Shown here: piece after piece, positions 56,246 to 64,000 of the stretch | Layout: each line of letters starts with the position of its first letter | How positions within the stretch are numbered: position 1 is the first letter of the stretch | Assembly (NCBI GenBank): GCA_964035545.1 | Contig: OZ037768.1 | Location: 14,198,175-14,262,174 of the forward strand | Direction of reading: 5' to 3' | Source of the DNA: Bugula neritina | Taxonomy: Eukaryota; Bryozoa; Gymnolaemata; Cheilostomatida; Bugulidae | DNA: 64,000 nt | Notes under the pieces: model-generated | Seen by the model: only the letters and a program-made list of their open reading frames with translations | Told to the model about the DNA's origin: nothing | Databases searched by the model: none | Program-made: the position numbers and the translations under genes

Positions 56246-57105
56246 ATGTCTTATGAAAAACCTATTGAACCACAGTGGGTAAAGAAGCCTCGAGAGAAAC
56301 AACCTCTTTGGAAAGAGTGGGATTACCAAGCAAATAAACGGGGGATTAGGCACACCGTATATTCGGTAAATGGAGATGAATATACTGGAGAATGGTTGAA
56401 CAATCTTAAACATGGTAAAGGAACTTACACCTGGAAGACTAATAAAGCTATATTTGATGGGGATTGGGCAAATGGCAAAAGAAATGGATTTGGCACATAC
56501 AGTTTACCTAAAGGTGTTGGGTATCGGAAAGTGTATGCAGGAGGATGGAAAAATGACAAGAGGCATGGTTATGGGACAAATTTTTACACTGATGATGAGT
56601 ATTATGAAGGGGAATGGTATGCAGACAACAGAAGTGGTTGGGGAAGAATGTACTATGCAGATGGTACTTAAAACTATTGCTATTACATTTTGCATGTCAC
56701 ACAGCAAAACAAACAGAAAATAGAAATGTTCCCGAAAAAATTATCTTGAACAATATGAAGTTTTCCTAATTTTGTTGCTATATTTTAGGTACAATATATG
56801 AAGGAGAGTGGTATGATGACAATCGAAGCGGCCAAGGCATGTTGCGACTACCCAATGAAAACAGATATGAAGGGTCATTCAAGAATGACAAAAAGAATGG
56901 ACCAGGAAAGTTTTTCTATTTAGACAAAGGCCAGTTATATGAAGGAGTGTGGGTAGATGACATAGCCAAGTGCGGAGAAATGAGAGACTTTGGCAGAGAC
57001 ACTGCCACAAATCCTACAGAGTTTGAAATACCTAAAGTAGAGCTTTACAACCCCAAAGCTGTTATGGAGGAAGCTGAAAGCAATTTTTTGCCAGAACAAG
57101 ATTGA
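56246..57105 (+). CDS. MORN3: MORN repeat-containing protein 3
   Basis: Two exons, 56246-56663 and 56789-57105, joined GT/AG in phase 1. Total 244 codons (human 240). The protein opens with a short basic lead (LWKEWDYQANKRGIRHTVY), followed by about six to seven MORN repeats: YTGEWLNNLKHGKGTYTW, FDGDWANGKRNGFGTYSL, YAGGWKNDKRHGYGTNFY, YEGEWYADNRSGWGRMYY, YEGEWYDDNRSGQGMLRL, YEGSFKNDKKNGPGKFFY, YEGVWVDDIAKCGEM. It ends with the conserved MORN3 tail (DFGRDTATNPTEFEIPKVEL). MORN repeats form an extended beta sheet. Mammalian MORN3 is testis-enriched and linked to cilia/flagella and acrosome biology. Convergent with CDC27, with 421 bp between the stop codons. Confidence 0.95.
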
Positions 57106-57526
57106 ATCTAGTGAGATATTATTCATATACTTTATTTTTTAAATTTTTTGATCATAATTGGTATAAAATATTAAAAAATATGGACGACAATTATACAAGT
57201 AAATTGTGATTTAGTATCCACTACAATACTAACATTAAAATCCAGTTCCTATACAGTTTCGTTATTCCCTATATAAAATCAACTAGTTGTTTCAAGTTGA
57301 ACTTATATATGTACATTAAAAAGCTGTGAAGTTGTTGGTAATCTTATATAAGCAAGCAAATATCCTCATTCAAGCCAATTTAAAATTTTAGAGAGTAAAT
57401 CAAAATTCCTAACATAAGAAAAAGAGAGAAAGATAAACATTTATAACTTCAACTAGATTGTAGCTGTAGGTATCTATGTGTGTCGAAAGCTGCAGTCTAA
57501 ATATAGTAATTGTCCTAAGTATTATT

Positions 57527-60500
57527 TCATAAACTATCATCACTCTCATTGGCTTGTAAATGGTGATGAGCTTCATCAGAGTCCATAACTGAAGTATCTG
57601 TACTTAGTGTTTCTGAAGGCGTATCTGCCATTACTAGTAACATACAAACATGTTACATATTACTTTAGTTACCAACATTCAATTGAGAACAAAACCGGAT
57701 CACTTAGTCTTAACAAATTATTAGGAAGCAAAAGTAGAATAACCAGTAACACAACAAGGTAACAATAATTTACAAACAATAGTGTAGGAAATTTTAGTTT
57801 TGAAATCAGTATAATATATCAACTTACAGATACTAGCATCAACTGAGAGTGAGTGCTCTTGATCTTCTTCATCTGTCACGTAACGCCTGTCTATTGCTTC
57901 CTTTATATGATTATTTGCTCCTTTAGGATCTAAATCTGTAGCCCAGGAAAAATTAAGCATTGAAAGATGTGCATTTCCCAGCTTTTTATGAACCTAAAAC
58001 ATATAAAAGAGCAGTTAACCAAGAACTCAAGTAGCCAAATGTTGAAAGACTTAAATAGCTTTTGAAAAAAATATGAATACAATACACAATGCAGTAATAA
58101 CAGCAATAGAAGTGGAAGTAGTAGTAATAGGAGTGGTGGTGGTAGTGATAGTAGTAGGAGTGATGGTAGTAGTAATAGGAGTGGTAGTAGCAGTAGTAGG
58201 AGTGATGGTAGCAGTAGTAGGAGTGATGGTAGCAGTAATAGGAGTGGTAGTAGTAGTAGTAACAGCAATAGTGGAATTAAAGTTTGGCAGTGCGTAGTTG
58301 TTGCTAATGTAGTAATAACTATTATAGTAACAGTTATGGTAACGAACAAACCTTTCCAATAAGGAAATAAACTAGACTCTCCTTGGGAGTGAGAGCCTTC
58401 AAAGACTCCAGCTCTTTCAAAGCTTGTTCTAGCTTATCATTAGCAACCAGCATAGATGCTCTGTGGAAAAGACACATAGGATTTCTGGGGCTCATTTCAA
58501 CAGCTTGGTTCAATGTTTCCAAAGCCAAGACATGTTTCTGCAAAGCATGCTGTACCTGTAACATAAATGATATACCAGTCTTTTAATATATGATGCATTA
58601 AATTAATTTGTGAAGTAAAGCACACTTTTTCACCTCTAATACACAGATATTTGTTGTTGAAACTATAAGAGATTTGAAGACATTCAAATAATTACAGGGC
58701 ACTGATAAAACATTGGAAAAATTCTAGCACACCTACCAAGCCTATGTGGCAGAGCAGGACAGCACTTTGAGGGTTGATCAACAAAGCTTTTTTAAAATGT
58801 GCTTCAGCTAGAGTGAACTTTTCTCTTTTATAAAATATCATGCCAAGGCCGTACCTAAAATGTATATCATACACACATTTACTCTAAAACCAACACTATA
58901 TAGCAGTGAATTACAGTTTAAAGTTTCTCAACAGGAACTTGTCACACAGGGAGTATGCAGGTAATACACTACAAAGCCATGAGAAGAGCTTACTGTACTC
59001 ACCATGCATTGTAATGCCTGCTGTCAACTCTTATAGCATTTCTAAAGGCTGACATTGCCTTGTCGTAATCTTCAGTTATAGTGTACTCGTGGCCCAGCAG
59101 CGTGTAGGCGTAGGTAAAGCATGGGTCAATCTGAATGGCTCTCTGCAAAAACTTTATTGCTGTTTCATGCTCCTTTTGTAAGCTGAAGCAGTTGCCATTC
59201 ACACACCAAGTCTATAAATAACAGCAAACAGCCTTTAATCAACAATTTGAAAATATATCATTTTAAATATTTTCCAAAGTGTAGAATAACTAGTAGAATA
59301 TATCCGTTGCGTCTGTTGCTTCAAAGTCTACAAAAACGTGTTCAAAGTTTGCAGAGAAATTAAAACAAAAACAGAAAGGCAGTGCAAGTAGATGACCATT
59401 ACCTGAGCACAGTGCTTATCTATTTCAACCATATCTTGAGCTAGAGTTGATAAAGCTACTTCATCTTGAAGGTGGAACAATACAGTACTGTATGTTTCCA
59501 TGCCATTGATCTGATGAGGTTCCAACTTTCTCAACTCATCAAACACCTCTCTAGCCTACAACAAGTAAACATGTACAGCATTCACCCACTGCAACTTTAC
59601 ACCAACAGTAGAGGACAGCATCTGTGTCTTAGAGAGCATGTTTCTGACCTTATGATACTCTGCCATCTCAAGGTAGGCTCTTCCTGCCTCCGCCAGCACC
59701 CAGCCGGTCTTGTAATGGTGAGAAGGAACTGCTTCAAACAGCTCTACACACTTCTTAATATCAAATGTATGTGAGGCTAAATAAGCTGCACCGAGATCTC
59801 TTAGCAATGATAAAAATGCACCTAAAATATAAAAAAAGATACAAGTTTGAATGCCAGCATGTAGAAATTAACATACTCAACTTAGTTGAAAAACAACAGC
59901 TAAAGAACCCTGTCTAATGATGCATCAATTATCTAGTGCATAGAATGCCCTGTTTTTATAGCAATTAATTATGCCATGTGAACGAAGGGTACATATTGTA
60001 CAGCTGTGGAGCCACCTGAAATAAGAAGTCTTTTTTTACAAACTTTGTCACCCAAAGTCAGTAGCATCTGTATGCTGCCAGATTGGTACCTGAAAAATGT
60101 GCTAAAGATATGTCGGTTGTCACAAATAACTGTGTATTTGCCCGTTGAGAAAGTTTCATATTCATTGTTATAATATTTTACTAAATAAAATAATCAGTGG
60201 TTAGCTAGGAACAACAGGGATTGTTATGAGCCAAAGTTTCACTTTATCACACTCACTGGCTGATTGCTTCTGTTTTATATCAAGCGCCTCAACTGTAGAG
60301 GCTGATGTAGTCGAAGGCCGCTTTACAGAGGAGTTGTATTTGTTTTTACTGGTTACTTCGTCAGATAGTTTAATGCTCTGGTTAGAACGAGCCTTTCTTA
60401 TGGTGGACCTGAGACTGGTGTGACTTCCCCTAGTCTGCATTTTACTATTTTCCTATAAATGATATAATCAAAATACACTTTACTACAACAAAGTACTGAC

Positions 60501-63500
60501 AACAACTGCAGTAATCAACAAGAACAAATAATTAAACTTGAGGTTTTACACAAGGTATGTAGCATGATACCACAAAAAACAGGTGTAAAAAATTTTGGAT
60601 AGGATGATTCGGGTTTTTCAGCTCTTCCCATTCTTCAAGGATTTTTTTTTTAAATTATATAAAAGTTGGCTACCGATATTATAGCTATTTGTAATGAAGG
60701 ATTGATCAAAAACATAATAAAATAATTAAGAATGAGATGCTAATATACATTACTTTAGGTGTAATTTTGGAGTTTCAAAAATACACAGGTTTGGCATTTA
60801 TTTGCAATTTTTAAAATTAGCATTATCAGCTGTGAGTGAAACAAAGACATAAATCAAATATTAAAACAATCAAGGCTGCACATAACAGGATAGGTCTCCA
60901 GACTTGAAATTTTCAAAACAGCTGTCTCAGTGAGTTCTAGAAAGCTCTTTCTCAGAGCAAATATTAAAATATTTAAAACCTGTAACTTTGGTCAGATATG
61001 AAATAAATTGTGATTTTGAAAATAATAAAATGGTTGATGGTGATCAACATGATAAAAATAGGAGGAGAGTGCAATATTTTCCAATAAACTAAAAATTTTA
61101 TAGTATCTAAATAGTTAATTTTATTATATTTTACACAATTTTTACGCAAGCAAATGGTTTGTTGAGCATGAGTTTTTGTAGACACCTCGTTTCAGTAGAA
61201 GGTCATAAAACATTGAAATAACATTTTCAAATCTTTGTATTCCATTCATGATCTGCTATTCTACAAACTCAATAATTCATCCTGTTAAATCAACGCCATA
61301 AATATATCCATATTAGACATCAAATAACAAGTAAGCACTTGACCTTGACACTAGATGAGCTCTGACTATCGAGTATGCGTTTACTTCTTCTCCTTGGTAT
61401 AGATAAGTTAGTATGATAAGCTGTCGGTGATGGAACTACTAGCATATCTGGTTTAGTAGTGTTAGAAGTACTGGACTTTCCAAAGACTAATCTACTCACA
61501 GAGGCAGGTGATACCATAGGCTGTAAGTCAGCCGCACAAGTCAGCTGTATAATAACAAAGACATGCCACTATTAACATTAATATTACAAAAGGAAAATAT
61601 AAATATATTTAAAGCAATAAGAAAATACAAACCTTTTTAGTTGGAGCTGAGGGAATATCTTTAAAACTGATTGGGGCAAAAGCGGGAGTTGCAAAACTAC
61701 TGTCATATGTACCAGCAATAGGCGTGTCTAGAGGCAGAGTCCCAAAACTAAAGAATAAACATACAAGTATGATTAAACCTACAAAATTCCACATATAGAC
61801 AAAAACTGTACTGCATATAGTTGTTTACCTCTAAAGTTACACCACTTAATATAGAAAATAAGCTAACCTAAATAACTGTTGGGACTTTCTAATAGTGAAT
61901 TAAACAAATCCGCTATTATTCAACAAATAAAAAATACAAACGCCTACAATTGTTATTCTAACCTTAAGATCGAGTCAATATCTAGAGTCTAGACATGGAC
62001 TACTATGCTGAATGAAATGTTATAGCAAACAGCCAAACATTATTCAATTGAGATTTAAAATATACCTTTTTTAGACAGTAGGGAAAATTTCAGGGAGCTT
62101 GCTATACTTATACATAATATATTTTACAGCCGAAGTACAAAGTTGAAGCGCCTCAGATACATATAAAACTGTTGGCGAGAATATTTTCACTAATTAGCAT
62201 TACCAGAATATATTATGTAAATGAAGGTTTCCAAGAAACTTACATTAGCTGTTAGCTTAGCAACAAGTACATGCTCTATAGTCTATACTCTATACAATAG
62301 TAAGGACAACCAGCAACATTGTTTCAACTAGATCAGACAGATAATGTTAGACCGGTTTACACCCAGAACAAAGAGAGATGCTTAAAATACCTGGGAGAAA
62401 TCAGTGTTTGCTTGTCGTGGAGTTCCGATATAAACAACTTGCCAACCATTGGAGGTGATGAGGCAGAAAAACCACTATTACTGCCATTTGCTGGAGTATG
62501 AAAAGCAGTGCTTTCTACTTCATTGGACATTATACTGTCCTCTAATACTGAGATATTGTCTCCAGGTGAGTCAATCAAAGGTAGCTTACCCTAAATAAAA
62601 TGTATAATCCAATGTTTGCACACGACAACTTGCAAATAAAGTTATGCTTAGCTCTTCTTGTTTTATTCAATGAGGAACCAAAGCATCTACTAACCGTTGA
62701 AAGTGATGTACAGCTCTCTTTATTCTTTGTTTTAGGAGTTACTAAAGAGCTGCTCCCTACAGTAGCATATGGTGAAAATAGGACTGACTTGACACTGTTC
62801 ATAGCTTGTTGCACATGACCAGCTTGAAAAATTTTTTCTGGGTCAGGCTTCCCACCTAAAAATTATTAACATATAGTTTTATCAAACTTTACAACAGGAA
62901 CATGGACTAGTATATTTTTTTATAAATTCAAACCCAAGATTACATAAAACGAAGCTTGAATAGTACTTAAAGAAATATTTCTTGACTAAAATATTTATGT
63001 TTTACTACAACAGTTTTGTTACCGTAGTTCAATGATAACAAATTTAAATTACAGCATGACTATTGTGTGAGCACATTGGTGTCCATTGAGCATTTTCGAA
63101 GTGTTTCACTTCCATCAAAGGTAAACTTTGAAAAACAAATCTTAAGATTTATATAATGTTTTCGTGAAAAAGTGCTACAAGTTTAATTGAAAAAACACCT
63201 ATGATTTAAACAATATAGCAAAGAATAATATTTTGACTTAAAATGAAAACAATAAAACATTCTAAATGAATCAAAATAAATTCAAAAATGTAATCCCACT
63301 TTTGAAATACTTGAACTGGTTGCCAATTAATAAGTAAAGTTTAGTTATTGAGGTGAAAATTGTTATATCTGTTGGTATATTGAGTATATAAAGACAAAAC
63401 AAAACAAAATGACGAGGGATAAAAGTAAGAAGGTGATATGGTAGGATAACCAAAATGATCTTCAATTTAAATATGAGTTTTCAATGAATTACTAAAGACA

Positions 63501-63634
63501 TATACAAATAAAATATCTTGAAGATGCAAGGTATACCTAATTTGCATATGTTAGAAAAGCTAGACCATAGAAACGGATTGAGAGAAAGGCTAGCATAATA
63601 ATATTCCAAAGCTTTGTCCGGTCTTTCTGTCTTT
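57527..63634 (-). CDS. CDC27: Anaphase-promoting complex subunit CDC27 (APC3), N-terminal exons outside window
   Basis: Thirteen minus-strand exons, all in frame: 63634-63537, 62855-62695, 62590-62391, 61747-61633, 61544-61344, 60452-60257, 59821-59649, 59555-59403, 59211-59003, 58854-58737, 58555-58352, 57993-57828, 57633-57527. This gives about 700 residues against 824 in human. The gene starts in the N-terminal TPR region (KTERPDKALEYYYASLSLNP), then a low-complexity middle (SPSFGTLPLDTP matches the human linker), then the C-terminal TPR array: SHHYKTGWVLAEAGRAYLEM, AIKFLQRAIQIDP, YAYTLLGHEY, AFRNAIRVDSRHYNAWYGLG, INPQSAVLLCHIGL, KESLVYFLIGKVHKKLG, NFSWATDLDPKGANNHIKEA. It ends in an acidic tail (SDEAHHHLQANESDDSL). 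CDC27 is a scaffold of the APC/C E3 ligase that binds the IR tail of CDC20/CDH1. About 115 N-terminal residues lie beyond 63634 and probably beyond 64000. Confidence 0.96.
58104..58264. repeat. (AGTAGTAGGAGTGATGG)-type trinucleotide-rich repeat
   Basis: A purine-rich run of AGT/AGG/GTGGT words in imperfect tandem (GTAGTAGGAGTGATGGTAGC repeated) in the CDC27 intron 57994-58351. On the coding strand it is a CT/AC-rich pyrimidine tract. Confidence 0.85.
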
Positions 63635-64000
63635 CTACAAAAAAATACTGCATCAAGTGATATTGGTCCAGGCTTTGAAGTATGTTAGTATGTATTACCA
63701 TTTACCATAACATGTACAATTAGGCAGGTTTTTAGGGTGTACCTAATCATTACACCTGGCTTGATATTTTAATTGTTTGCTAATAACACAATGCATTATG
63801 TTGAAGCTCTGCATTAATCTACCAGCAGAGCCAAGTATAAATATATCTGCAAAACCATGAAACATTGAACCATATAATATAACTCAATATTTACAATTCT
63901 TATACCTAAAATTCAGTTATGCAAGGCTAAAAATAGATTTGAATTAAACTCGGATGTTGAAAGAAGCCTTAAAAGCCTTATAAGATGATGATAACTCCAG
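63635..64000. other. CDC27 intron/upstream, no exon placed
   Basis: Sequence upstream of the last placed CDC27 exon. The preceding exon should encode the segment ending just before KTERPDK. I do not find a convincing match here, so it is probably beyond the window. Confidence 0.4.

Noticed and set aside
63880-64000. CDC27 exon reading SSYKAFKASFNI at the right edge
   Set aside because: Only a few residues resemble the YKAYRLLKG segment of CDC27, the frame stops quickly, and no donor/acceptor pair fits.

Overview
The window is eukaryotic nuclear DNA from an invertebrate animal. It is AT-rich and intron-dense, with short exons bounded by GT/AG, many simple-sequence tracts and many transposon remnants. 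The host genes are metazoan: a Calx-beta adhesion-GPCR-type protein, LMBR1/LMBR1L, SRD5A3-like reductase, PSMD6, MORN3 and CDC27. I cannot name the species. A sponge or another early-branching or small-genome marine invertebrate would fit the compact introns, but this is a guess.

Layout: 1-8.2 kb (minus) is the 5' part of a large ADGRV1-like Calx-beta repeat gene that runs off the left edge. 8.2-28.2 kb is a gene-poor block built from transposons: a decayed non-LTR fragment (about 9.95-11.1 kb), an RTE-type LINE with a perfect 19-bp target duplication (11.49-14.60 kb), a (TG)n tract (16.4 kb), a TIR element (16.8-18.2 kb), and a roughly 0.44-kb-arm inverted repeat (18.9-28.2 kb). The right arm of that inverted repeat is interrupted by a nearly intact, GC-rich Ty3/Gypsy element (20.56-27.87 kb, minus). 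28.4-39.8 kb (plus) is a complete 13-exon LMBR1/LMBR1L gene whose introns host several MITE-like elements. 40.6-45.4 kb (minus) is a steroid-5-alpha-reductase/polyprenol-reductase family gene with an incompletely resolved 5' half. 46.7-50.2 kb (minus) is a complete 9-exon PSMD6 (proteasome Rpn7). 52.1-54.9 kb (plus) is a 5'-truncated CR1/L2/Jockey-like LINE with one in-frame stop. 56.2-57.1 kb (plus) is a complete two-exon MORN3. 57.5-64 kb (minus) is CDC27/APC3, lacking only its N-terminal exons, which lie beyond the right edge.

The host genes do not form a pathway. PSMD6 and CDC27 both belong to ubiquitin-proteasome proteolysis but are separate transcription units. LMBR1L/SRD5A3 and MORN3/CDC27 are convergent pairs, and ADGRV1-like/LMBR1L are divergent across the 20-kb transposon block. 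Exon borders were read by hand from splice signals, reading-frame phase and remembered family sequences. PSMD6 (389 codons), LMBR1L (493) and MORN3 (244) close in frame at lengths close to or equal to the human proteins. I saw no tRNA, rRNA or CRISPR array.
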